Origin: UBA1412 sp964609795
GTDB taxonomy: Bacteria > Verrucomicrobiota > Verrucomicrobiia > Limisphaerales > UBA1412
Direction of reading: 5' to 3'
Assembly: GCA_964609795.1 (NCBI GenBank)
Contig: CAZSTC010000040.1
Location: forward strand, 1 to 21,719
DNA length: 21,719 nucleotides
The notes beneath the pieces were generated by a model. The model did no database searches. It saw only the letters and a program-made list of their open reading frames with translations, and was not told where the DNA came from. Position 1 is the first letter of the stretch, and every line of letters begins with the position of its first letter. Positions 7,588 through 14,493 of this stretch are shown piece by piece. The translations under genes and the position numbers were made by a program.

Positions 7588-8689
7588 CAAAGGGACCGTT
7601 CTTATCGGCCTCAGCGGCGGAGTGGATTCAAGTATTTCGGCCTGGCTGCTCAAGGAAGAAGGCTGGAACGTAGTCGGCGCCACCATGAGCATCTATGACG
7701 GCTCTATTCCGATTCCGGAGTCGGAGCGCTCAGGCTGTTTCGGACCGCGCGAGGCGCTCAATATCGAAGCGGCACGCAGGGCTGCCGAGCGAATCGGCAT
7801 CCCTCACCTGCGTCTGAATCTGGCAGAGGCATACCGCAAGAACGTGATCGATTACTTCCGCTCCGAATATCTCTCCGGGCGCACCCCCAATCCGTGCATC
7901 CACTGCAACCGCACGATGAAATTCGGTCTCTTGCAGGAAGAGGCACGCAGGCAGGGAATCTCTTTTGACCGGTTCGCCACCGGCCACTATGCGCGAGTGA
8001 GCTTTAACCCCGGGAGCCAACGCTACGAAATCTCCCGCGGCGTCGACCCTACCAAAGACCAATCCTATTTCATTTCGCATCTATCCCAGGAGCAACTGAG
8101 CAATCTGATTCTGCCTCTGGGCGGCTACCGCAAAGAAGAGACCCAGGAAACCGCCCGCAAACTGGGCTGGACCGAGCTCCTGGAACGCAGCGAAAGCCAG
8201 GACTTCATCGCCTGCGACGATTACTCCCCTCTATTCAGGGATAAGGTGTGCCCACCGGGTAATTTCGTCAATTCGGAAGGTAAAGTTCTGGGCCGCCATC
8301 GCGGGATTATCCATTACACAATCGGCCAGCGCAAAGGCATCGGCATCGGCGGCGGGATTCCTTTTTACGTTCTCAAGATCGACCCGCAGACTCATACGGT
8401 GACGCTGGGAAGGAAGGAAGATTTATATGCACGGGAACTCGTGGCCGACCAACTCAACTGGGTGTCGCTGCCCCATGCGCCAGAGACGCCGCTGCGTGTG
8501 GAGGCGCAAATTCGCCAGCGCCATCAGGCCGCACCGGCAGAGCTCGTGCGTTTGGAGTCCGACCCCTCAAAAGTATGTGTGCGCTTCGACACTCCGCAGA
8601 TCTCGGTTACTCCGGGCCAGATTGTCGTCTTTTATGACGGGCCAACGGTTCTCGGGGCCGGGACAATTCTCAGCGCGAACAATCCCTGA
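7577..8689 (+). CDS. mnmA: tRNA 2-thiouridylase MnmA (CxxC variant)
   Basis: 370 residues, normal MnmA length. The N-terminal PP-loop SGGVDSS (13-19) binds ATP; ATGHYAR, DPTKDQSYF and TIGQRKGIGIG are all MnmA blocks, and a C-terminal beta-barrel follows. The enzyme adds sulfur to U34 of tRNAs for Lys, Glu and Gln. The usual NPDxxCN motif reads NPCIHCN here, giving Cys107-x-x-Cys110. The block that normally carries the second catalytic Cys (SxxICF) reads SQDFIACDDY, with Cys213 two positions later than usual. Three cysteines in this arrangement resemble thiolases that hold a [4Fe-4S] cluster. The ATG lies inside the end of marC without a strong ribosome site. The last 20 bases overlap the convergent recO gene. 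Confidence 0.92.
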   Translation: MKNSKGTVLIGLSGGVDSSISAWLLKEEGWNVVGATMSIYDGSIPIPESERSGCFGPREALNIEAARRAAERIGIPHLRLNLAEAYRKNVIDYFRSEYLSGRTPNPCIHCNRTMKFGLLQEEARRQGISFDRFATGHYARVSFNPGSQRYEISRGVDPTKDQSYFISHLSQEQLSNLILPLGGYRKEETQETARKLGWTELLERSESQDFIACDDYSPLFRDKVCPPGNFVNSEGKVLGRHRGIIHYTIGQRKGIGIGGGIPFYVLKIDPQTHTVTLGRKEDLYARELVADQLNWVSLPHAPETPLRVEAQIRQRHQAAPAELVRLESDPSKVCVRFDTPQISVTPGQIVVFYDGPTVLGAGTILSANNP

Positions 8690-9305
8690 GATGTGCTTCG
8701 GCCACACGCTCGAGAAATTGCAAATCCTCTTTACCCGGAGCAAGAGCCAGGAGCTCTTCCCAATTCATCTCGAGCAGATTCAGGATCAGCCCCATCCGCT
8801 CTTCGGATAATCTCATCCGGTCGAACTTGGGTGCATTGCCCAGGAGAGCCAGGAGCCGTATCCGGAAGAGAATATTCCCCAGTTTGGGCTCGGCATGAGT
8901 CGGCAGATATTTTAAATAATCGCTGAAGAGGGCGAAGAGCTCCGGGACAGGTATTCCCCGCTCAATCAGGCGCTCCAGAGCTCGGGCATTGGCGTTCACG
9001 TCGCAAAGGAGCTCATAGTTCCGGGTCAAATTCGGGTGCGCATCCACGAGCTGCACCTCTTTGAGAGTATGGAGATCGGATTTCCTGCTGGGGATGAACT
9101 CGAACTGACAGAGGTAAAATAAATCCAGCTTCCCGGCAAAAGAGGAATTGAGGCGCCGGGCCCCTTTGGCGATGAGAGAAATCAGACCCAGCTCCTCGCT
9201 CAATACGTGGAAGATGAGGCTCGTATCCGAATAGGGATAGAGCCGGAAGATAATCCCCCGGCAGGAGCCTTCCCGAGTCGTGGGTTCATGAATAGTTCCG
9301 GCCAT
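8670..9305 (-). CDS. recO: DNA repair protein RecO
   Basis: 211 residues. The N-terminal OB fold shows the RecO pattern: CRGIIFRLYPYSDTSLIFHV, then GLISLIAKGARR and a basic strand. A helical C-terminal half follows with YELLCDVNANARALERLI and FRIRLLALLG. RecO anneals strands and loads RecA with RecF and RecR at gaps. Many RecO proteins carry a four-Cys zinc finger after the LLALLG region; none is present here, so this is a short, zinc-free form. The start is firm: GGGAGGAG lies about 9 nt upstream of the ATG. The gene converges on mnmA with a 20-base overlap, leaving no room for a terminator between them. Confidence 0.85.
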   Translation of the reverse strand: MAGTIHEPTTREGSCRGIIFRLYPYSDTSLIFHVLSEELGLISLIAKGARRLNSSFAGKLDLFYLCQFEFIPSRKSDLHTLKEVQLVDAHPNLTRNYELLCDVNANARALERLIERGIPVPELFALFSDYLKYLPTHAEPKLGNILFRIRLLALLGNAPKFDRMRLSEERMGLILNLLEMNWEELLALAPGKEDLQFLERVAEAHLRDCSR

Positions 9306-9351
9306 TTTTTAAATCTCCTCCCTGCCAGAGGGCTCTTATTCTCTAAAAACA

Positions 9352-9419
9352 GTAAAGACGCTCCGCAAAATCGAGAAGCCTTGAAAAGCACCTCCCTCTC
9401 CCGCGACAAGCGTCTTTAC
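9352..9419 (-). repeat. Inverted repeat structure between trpB and recO, terminator-like
   Basis: GTAAAGACGCT (9352-9362) is repeated perfectly as its reverse complement AGCGTCTTTAC (9409-9419), with 46 nt between. Read on the minus strand the 11-bp closing stem is followed at once by TGTTTTTAG, so it could end the trpB transcript. The loop is long for a simple terminator; a small structured RNA is an alternative. Confidence 0.5.
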
Positions 9420-9442
9420 CCTAAAAGTTCGAAAGCCGACCT

Positions 9443-10672
9443 TTACTGGTTTTCGGGGAATTTATAATTATCCCCATAGCCGTAGTGCTCGATCACGTAA
9501 TCGACATCTTTATCGCCGCGACCGCTGCAGTTGACCAGGATGGCGCCGGTCTTGGATTGACGGGCGCGCCGGATCGCGTAAGCGATGGCGTGAGCCGATT
9601 CCAGAGCCGGAATGATGCCCTCGTAGCGGGAGAGCTTGAAGAACGCATCCACCGCGTCTTCATCGGTCGCCGTAACATATTTGACACGCTTAATCTGGTT
9701 CCACAAAGCGTGTTCGGGGCCTACGCCCGGATAATCCAGGCCGCTGGCAATGGAGTAAACCGGGGAAGGACTTCCATCGGCCTCCTGCAGGAGCATACTT
9801 TCAAAGCCATGGAGGACACCCTTCGTTCCGTAAGTCATCGACGCTGCATGAAGTCCGGTCGTTTCGCCTTTACCCAGAGGCTCGACACCGCAGATTTCTA
9901 TCGGGTCGCCCAGGAAGGCCGAGAACATTCCCGCTGCATTACTGCCGCCGCCGACGCAGGCGCAAACCATGTCGGGCAGAATCCCGGTCATCGAGAGAAA
10001 TTGTTCGCGCGCTTCTATGCCGACGCACATTTGGAAATCGCGCACCATAAGCGGGAAAGGATGAGGTCCCAGAGCTGAGCCGATGCAGTAAATGGAATCC
10101 TTATAATTCTTGGCGTAGGAGATGAAGGCCGAGTCCACCGCCTCTTTGAGCGTCTTGAGCCCGAAGGAGACAGGAACGATCTTCGCACCCAGGATCTTCA
10201 TTCTCGCGACGTTGGGAGCCTGCTTGGCGATATCGACTTCACCCATGTGAATTTCGCATTCCAGCCCGAAATAGGCCGCCGCCGTCGCCAGTGCCACACC
10301 GTGCTGGCCTGCACCCGTTTCGGCAATCAGGCGCTTCTTGCCCATGTATTTCGCCAGGAGACCCTCACCCATACAGTGATTGAGCTTATGCGCTCCGGTA
10401 TGGTTCAGGTCTTCGCGTTTGAGATAGATCTGGCAGGTACCCAGTTTGCGCGAAAGCCGTTCGCAGTGGTAGACGGGAGTCGGGCGCCCCTGGAACTCTC
10501 TGCGAATCCGGCGCAGCTCACTGATAAACTGAGCCGAACGGCAGATGGCGTTATAGGCGTCGTAAATTTCTTCAAAAGCGGGAATCAACTCCGGGGGCAG
10601 ATAGCTGCCGCCGTATTCTCCGAAACGACCCTCTTCGTTAGGGTATTCCTTAAAGTAGGTTCTATAATCCAT
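9443..10672 (-). CDS. trpB: Tryptophan synthase beta chain (orphan)
   Basis: 409 residues covering the whole TrpB fold. The PLP lysine is K96 in NHTGAHKLNHC, the catalytic glutamate is E118 in AETGAGQHG, the phosphate-binding loop is GGGSNAAG and the C-terminal motif is CSGRGDKD. TrpB condenses indole with L-serine. The segment after the PLP lysine (LNHCMGEG) differs from the standard KxNNALGQ form, a divergence I associate with a TrpB subgroup of anaerobic and Bacteroidetes-like bacteria. No trpA or other trp gene is in the window, so it may work with a distant TrpA or salvage indole. It has its own sigma-70 promoter and a structured leader; the ribosome site is weak (TTGAGAT before the ATG). 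It lies downstream of ogt and the GNAT gene on the same strand. Confidence 0.95.
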   Translation of the reverse strand: MDYRTYFKEYPNEEGRFGEYGGSYLPPELIPAFEEIYDAYNAICRSAQFISELRRIRREFQGRPTPVYHCERLSRKLGTCQIYLKREDLNHTGAHKLNHCMGEGLLAKYMGKKRLIAETGAGQHGVALATAAAYFGLECEIHMGEVDIAKQAPNVARMKILGAKIVPVSFGLKTLKEAVDSAFISYAKNYKDSIYCIGSALGPHPFPLMVRDFQMCVGIEAREQFLSMTGILPDMVCACVGGGSNAAGMFSAFLGDPIEICGVEPLGKGETTGLHAASMTYGTKGVLHGFESMLLQEADGSPSPVYSIASGLDYPGVGPEHALWNQIKRVKYVTATDEDAVDAFFKLSRYEGIIPALESAHAIAYAIRRARQSKTGAILVNCSGRGDKDVDYVIEHYGYGDNYKFPENQ

Positions 10673-10693
10673 ATCTCAAATTAGCTGGAAAGA

Positions 10694-10735
10694 GGTTTGC
10701 CTCTGCTTAATGCAGGCATCCACCACGTCCAAACC
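10694..10735 (-). promoter_or_regulatory. Structured leader of trpB
   Basis: In the minus-strand RNA, GGTTTG can pair with CAAACC (plus-strand 10730-10735 with 10694-10699). Inside, TGCC-TGC-ATTAA-GCA-GA-GGCA forms a second hairpin (10698-10718) that competes for the last bases of the outer stem. One reading frame through it has three Trp codons (TGG ACG TGG TGG) and stops at 10681, just before the trpB ATG. No start codon is seen for that frame. Attenuation is possible but unproven. Confidence 0.4.
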
Positions 10736-10740
10736 GGGTT

Positions 10741-10769
10741 ATACTAAAAGGTTGCACGCCGGTTGTCAA
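10741..10769 (-). promoter_or_regulatory. Sigma-70 promoter of trpB
   Basis: On the minus strand a perfect -35 TTGACA (10769-10764), a 17-bp spacer and the -10 TAGTAT (10746-10741, four of six consensus bases) are present. Transcription would begin near 10734, about 60 nt before the trpB ATG. The -35 overlaps the stop codon of the GNAT gene, so trpB can be transcribed on its own. Confidence 0.6.
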
Positions 10770-11227
10770 TCGGACTGCGAGGTATTTTTCCCATCGCGAT
10801 ACAACTCCAGGTAGGGCATTTTCCTGTAACCATGCCGTTCGTAAAGCTTCGCGGCTCCCTTATTGCCGGAGTCAATTTCCAGCCGAAACCTCGCCGCCCA
10901 GTCTCCATACTCCTCATGAACAAAGAGAAGATACTCTCGCCCCATGCCCATTCCCTGAAACTCCGGCCGAACATAGAGCTCTTCGAGCCAGACCACATTC
11001 CCCCCGGCCTCATTGGAATAGGTGAAGGCCAGAAGACCATAGCCGACGATCTCTCCCTGATATTCGAGCAGGTGCGCCGCCGCAAAAGGGGTCCCCTCCA
11101 TCAAGAGGTCAAATGTCCTTTCGTGATGACTCCGATCAATGGGCTGATGCACCGCCGGGGTATGCCAGAATTGATCTGCCAGTTCCAGAAAAACGGCACG
11201 ATCTTTTGCTTCAACTTTTCGTATCAT
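10766..11227 (-). CDS. GNAT-family N-acetyltransferase
   Basis: 153 residues, the usual size of a single-domain GNAT. The acetyl-CoA pyrophosphate loop is QGMGMG (91-96), preceded by the strand VWLEELYVRPEF and followed by the C-terminal NKGAAKLYERHGYRKM, all standard for the fold. It transfers an acetyl group from acetyl-CoA to an amine; the substrate cannot be told. The ATG at 11227 lies inside the last codons of ogt (17-base overlap), so the two genes are probably translated from one message. The stop codon overlaps the -35 of the trpB promoter. Confidence 0.85.
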   Translation of the reverse strand: MIRKVEAKDRAVFLELADQFWHTPAVHQPIDRSHHERTFDLLMEGTPFAAAHLLEYQGEIVGYGLLAFTYSNEAGGNVVWLEELYVRPEFQGMGMGREYLLFVHEEYGDWAARFRLEIDSGNKGAAKLYERHGYRKMPYLELYRDGKNTSQSD

Positions 11228-11711
11228 ATTCTACCTCCTCCAAAGCCAGTAATTTCCTTTTGATATCCACTCCCCACAGGAAGCCGCCAATCCGGCCGCC
11301 ACCAGCCACCACACGGTGGCAAGGGATGATGATGGGAATCGGGTTTCTCTTATTCGCACTGCCGACAGCACGGGCCGCCCGGGGATTACCCACGAGGGCA
11401 GCGATTTGCCCATAGGTTCGGGTCTGCCCGCGAGGGATTTTTTTGAGCTCTTCCCACACTCTCAATTGAAAGGGCGTCCCCCGAGGCGAGAGCGGCAATG
11501 GGCTCCAATCCACCGCTTCTCCCTTCAGGTAAGACTCCAGCAGCGCAAAAGCACGCCCAAGAAGCGGCGTCTCCGAGGCACGTGTATCCGCTCCGAAAAC
11601 ATCCTTCGCCCAAAAGAGTTCTGTAATGGAACCCTCTTCTTCGGTGATGCCGATGCAACCCAACACCGTCTTCCGATATCCGGTTTGTTTTCTCTGGGAC
11701 CCGTCCTTCAT
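11211..11711 (-). CDS. ogt: Methylated-DNA--protein-cysteine methyltransferase
   Basis: 166 residues from the ATG at 11711. The active-site motif IPCHRV is present with the acceptor Cys131, preceded by ARAVGSANKRNPIP (arginine finger and Asn hinge) and followed by GGRIGGFLWGVDIKRKLLALE. The protein removes methyl groups from O6-methylguanine by irreversible transfer to that cysteine. The frame stays open to 11846, but the 11711 start is preferred: AAGGAG lies 5 nt upstream, the length then matches Ogt, and the longer form would overlap the divergent AlkD-family gene. The long form's extra residues are low-complexity and basic. No Ada-type regulatory domain is present. It heads a minus-strand run ogt, GNAT, trpB. 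Confidence 0.93.
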   Translation of the reverse strand: MKDGSQRKQTGYRKTVLGCIGITEEEGSITELFWAKDVFGADTRASETPLLGRAFALLESYLKGEAVDWSPLPLSPRGTPFQLRVWEELKKIPRGQTRTYGQIAALVGNPRAARAVGSANKRNPIPIIIPCHRVVAGGGRIGGFLWGVDIKRKLLALEEVEYDTKS

Positions 11712-11816
11712 CTCATCTCCTTCGTAGCCTACCACAACGTCCGAGATTTTTCGCCTGTTTTTTTTCAAAAGCTCTTTCCTCCTCCGTGGCTCCGGACTAT
11801 CCTCGTCTCCAGAGAG

Positions 11817-12530
11817 ATGAAGCCGACAATCCATCAGAAAGTTCAATGCCGCCTCCGGGAGCTGGCTGAGCCCTCACTCCGGGCGTTTGCCAGCACGATC
11901 ATCCCGGGCGCCGTCAATATCCTGGGTGTACGCACTCCCAAGCTCAGAGACCTGGCACGCGAAATCTGCCGCGATGATTGGCGCGCCTGGCTGAGCCTGG
12001 CCACCGAGGAGTCCCACGAAGAAACCGTTTTGCAGGCCATGGTCATCTCCCAAGCCCGGATGGAACTGGAAGAGCGGCTCGAACTCGTCCGGTCTTTCAT
12101 CCCCAAAATCACCAACTGGGGCACCTGCGACGTCTTTTGCTGCGGGCTCAAGGATGCCGGGAAACATCCCGAACGTTTTTGGGATTTCATCCAGCCCTAC
12201 CTTCACGACTCGAGGGAGTTCCATATCCGTTTCGGCGTCGTAATGATGCTGGCTCACTTCGTCACAGAACCCTACCTGGAGCGAATCCTCAGCCTGCTGG
12301 ACGGAATCCGGCACGAAGGCTATTACGTTAAAATGGCCGTGGCCTGGGCGATCTCTGCCTGTTTCATCAAGTTCCCGGATCGAACCCTGCCCTACTTGAA
12401 AGAGAACCACCTGGATAACGAAACCTTCAACAAGGCGCTCCAGAAAATAATTGATTCCTTCCGGGTGGACCCGGAAACCAAAAACGTTATCCGATCCCTC
12501 AGGCGCAAGGCACCGCCCCAAAAGAGGTAA
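11817..12530 (+). CDS. AlkD-family DNA alkylation repair protein
   Basis: 237 residues, standard for the family of HEAT-like-repeat alkylpurine DNA glycosylases. Recognisable blocks are GVRTPKLRDLAREI, ITNWGTCDVFC, HIRFGVVMMLAHF and YYVKMAVAWAISACFIKFP, then KALQKIIDSFRV near the C-terminus. AlkD enzymes release N3- and N7-alkylpurines without flipping the base. The NWxxCD-type motif points to the AlkD2-like branch, so glycosylase activity is probable but not certain. The frame is open from 11316, but that upstream part runs antisense through ogt and is not a domain; the ATG at 11817 gives the right length. The ribosome site is poor (AGAGAG directly before the ATG). Divergent from ogt across 105 bp that show no clear promoter. 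Confidence 0.85.
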   Translation: MKPTIHQKVQCRLRELAEPSLRAFASTIIPGAVNILGVRTPKLRDLAREICRDDWRAWLSLATEESHEETVLQAMVISQARMELEERLELVRSFIPKITNWGTCDVFCCGLKDAGKHPERFWDFIQPYLHDSREFHIRFGVVMMLAHFVTEPYLERILSLLDGIRHEGYYVKMAVAWAISACFIKFPDRTLPYLKENHLDNETFNKALQKIIDSFRVDPETKNVIRSLRRKAPPQKR

Positions 12531-12582
12531 TTATTCGGTCACCTCGGGGGTAGAAAATAACTTCCGTTGAATCGAAACGCTG

Positions 12583-12601
12583 CTTTTTTTTGTAAAAAAA
12601 G
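12583..12601. repeat. A/T-only perfect hairpin behind the AlkD-family gene
   Basis: CTTTTTTT-TGT-AAAAAAAG is a perfect 8-bp inverted repeat with a 3-nt loop in the AT-rich 12531-12652 gap. It lacks a G/C stem, so it is at best a weak bidirectional terminator. The rest of the gap shows no gene. Confidence 0.3.
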
Positions 12602-12652
12602 TTGTTTAACTATCTCTCTTAAAGAATTATCCTGAACCCAGTTTTTAATGCT

Positions 12653-14326
12653 ATGAAAATGGCCACGGTCTGTAAAAAAATAGGAACAGGGTTTCTCGCC
12701 CTTCTGGGATTGGCAATCCTGGCTTTGATTGTTTTAAATCTTTGGGGGAGTCATCAATATCGCAAGATCACTCATAGTGAGCGCTGGCAGGACATGGTTC
12801 AGCGAATTACGAAGATTCCCGAGGGAACCGACCTGATGAAATCTCCGTTTTTGAAAGAGTATCTTTTGGCCAAAACGAGTTCGCCAATCAGCGCCGATAC
12901 TCTGAACCCGGAGACTTCTTCCGCTACAAGCACAAACAAAGATGCCCTATCTCTCTGGATGGACAGATATTCTAATGTATCTTCCTTCTTCTCAATGACC
13001 TCAGAGAAAGTTACTGAAAAATATTCGGGAGAGAAGGATTCGGCCTCCCCATCTCGAAGACCCCCAATAATCAAAAAACCGAAACCGGGAAGTCTGGAGA
13101 CAACCGAGCTCCCCAATTATTCCTTGCAACTCGAGCATATCCAAACCCGTATAGCCGAGATTGAAGCTTCAACAAATTCCGCACGAAATGTTATAACGAA
13201 TCGGGTTGATCTACTTGGAGCACTCAAAATCTATACTAATGAACGAAATCGGGAAACCATTCAGATAATGTTGCCCGAATGGAATTCATATCTTGCCGAG
13301 TTTAATAAAACGACTGCTTCCACCGAGGCTTATGCGGCAATGACGCCGGATCAACAGGCTGCGACCCTTCTGCTCGGGTTTCGCAAAAACGGAGACGAAA
13401 CCTATGAGCGCCTCAAGCAGTGTCTTGAGGAAAGCTCTTTCATTGACGCCTCCGATATTTCCTCCTTGCTGAAAGCTGCGAACCTCTACTATGCGAGTGT
13501 TCTTCCGAAGAATATAGCCGCAGAGGCATCTGCACGGACGGCTTTCTATGCTCGCCTGGGGATGAAGGCAGAGGCGCTTTCAGAATTGGATTACCTGTTT
13601 CATCTCTCCGATCTCAAGCCTGTTCCTCCGGATGTAGTCTCTGGCCTGGTCCCTCTTTCTGTTCAAGCTCACGCCTGCGAAACGATTCATCTTCTCATTT
13701 TGGAGGGAGGGTTGACCGATGAAGAGCTTCTTTCCATACAGTCCCGTTTGAATCGCTGGAACCCTCTGAATTCCCTTGCACTCGGCCTGGAAGGAAGTTC
13801 TTTCGGTGTTCTTAATACCTTCTTTAAAGAGCACCGAATCGACGCTCAACCTCCTCTAATCGGTTTTCTGCTCCGATATGTGATCCCTGGTATCGTCAGA
13901 ATGAATGAGGCCGAATTTATTCAAATGTACTGGGATTTCCGGGATTGTATCGACACACAGCAACAGGTGCTGGACAGCCCCCGCTGGAACACAGCTCTGG
14001 AACGAGGAAGGACCCTCCGTTCCTCCCTTGCCAAAGAGAATGTAGAGGGTATGCAATACGTTGATGATAAGTGGCTTCGTATCCAATCAAACCGGGATGT
14101 TGCCATTTTGGGATGCGCACTGGAACGGTACTACCTCAAGAACGGTCGATACCCTGAAAAGCTGGAAGAGGAGCTGGTCCCAGCGTATCTGGAGGCAATG
14201 CCCATCGGCTGGAATAAACAGGGGACTCTGAGTTATAAACTCGACGGAACGGGATACGAATTAATTTCCAACAAAGATCCGGACCGACCAGAGCCAAATG
14301 AAATGAGAGTAATCTGGAAGCGATAA
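12653..14326 (+). CDS. Membrane-anchored protein of unknown function
   Basis: 557 residues; I do not recognise a named family. A single transmembrane segment lies at about 12-30 (GFLALLGLAILALIVLNLWG), leaving most of the protein outside the cytoplasm or in the periplasm. Residues about 70-150 are Ser/Thr/Pro-rich and probably unstructured. A helical middle follows. The last 85 residues (ALERYYLKNGRYPEKLEEELVP, then MPIGWNKQG and YELISNKDPD) resemble the C-terminal piece seen in many PVC proteins and in GspG-like pseudopilins (G-R-Y-P, L-V-P, then a Y-L/I-S strand). The gene is visibly more AT-rich than its neighbours. No ribosome site is evident before ATG 12653 (alternative ATG 12659). It stands alone upstream of rpoD. 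Confidence 0.7.
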   Translation: MKMATVCKKIGTGFLALLGLAILALIVLNLWGSHQYRKITHSERWQDMVQRITKIPEGTDLMKSPFLKEYLLAKTSSPISADTLNPETSSATSTNKDALSLWMDRYSNVSSFFSMTSEKVTEKYSGEKDSASPSRRPPIIKKPKPGSLETTELPNYSLQLEHIQTRIAEIEASTNSARNVITNRVDLLGALKIYTNERNRETIQIMLPEWNSYLAEFNKTTASTEAYAAMTPDQQAATLLLGFRKNGDETYERLKQCLEESSFIDASDISSLLKAANLYYASVLPKNIAAEASARTAFYARLGMKAEALSELDYLFHLSDLKPVPPDVVSGLVPLSVQAHACETIHLLILEGGLTDEELLSIQSRLNRWNPLNSLALGLEGSSFGVLNTFFKEHRIDAQPPLIGFLLRYVIPGIVRMNEAEFIQMYWDFRDCIDTQQQVLDSPRWNTALERGRTLRSSLAKENVEGMQYVDDKWLRIQSNRDVAILGCALERYYLKNGRYPEKLEEELVPAYLEAMPIGWNKQGTLSYKLDGTGYELISNKDPDRPEPNEMRVIWKR

Positions 14327-14344
14327 GCCTCCGAAAATAATTTA

Positions 14345-14373
14345 TAACCATTTGCGGCTATAGGCGTTATAAT
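14345..14373 (+). promoter_or_regulatory. Possible rpoD promoter
   Basis: A perfect TATAAT lies at 14368-14373, with a poor -35 (TAACCA, 14345-14350) 17 bp upstream. The leader to the rpoD ATG would be about 115 nt. A second weak candidate is TTGAGC at 14433 with TAGGGT at 14456. The purine-rich run 14391-14420 between them has no gene. Confidence 0.25.
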
Positions 14374-14493
14374 TTAAAAAACAAACTCGGCCAAAGAAAC
14401 TCAAAAAAGAAGAAAAAATATTTCAGAATTACTTGAGCAAAACCCTTTTTTGTGATAGGGTATTCTGTCTGCATCTCGGAGCAGGTTTTGTAT

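Noticed and set aside
11316..11816. Upstream extension of the AlkD-family frame.
   Set aside because: This open stretch runs antisense through ogt, shows no domain, and would add 167 residues to a protein that already has full family length from 11817.
11712..11846. Longer N-terminus for Ogt starting at 11846.
   Set aside because: It would overlap the divergent AlkD-family start, is low-complexity, and the internal ATG at 11711 has a much better ribosome site.
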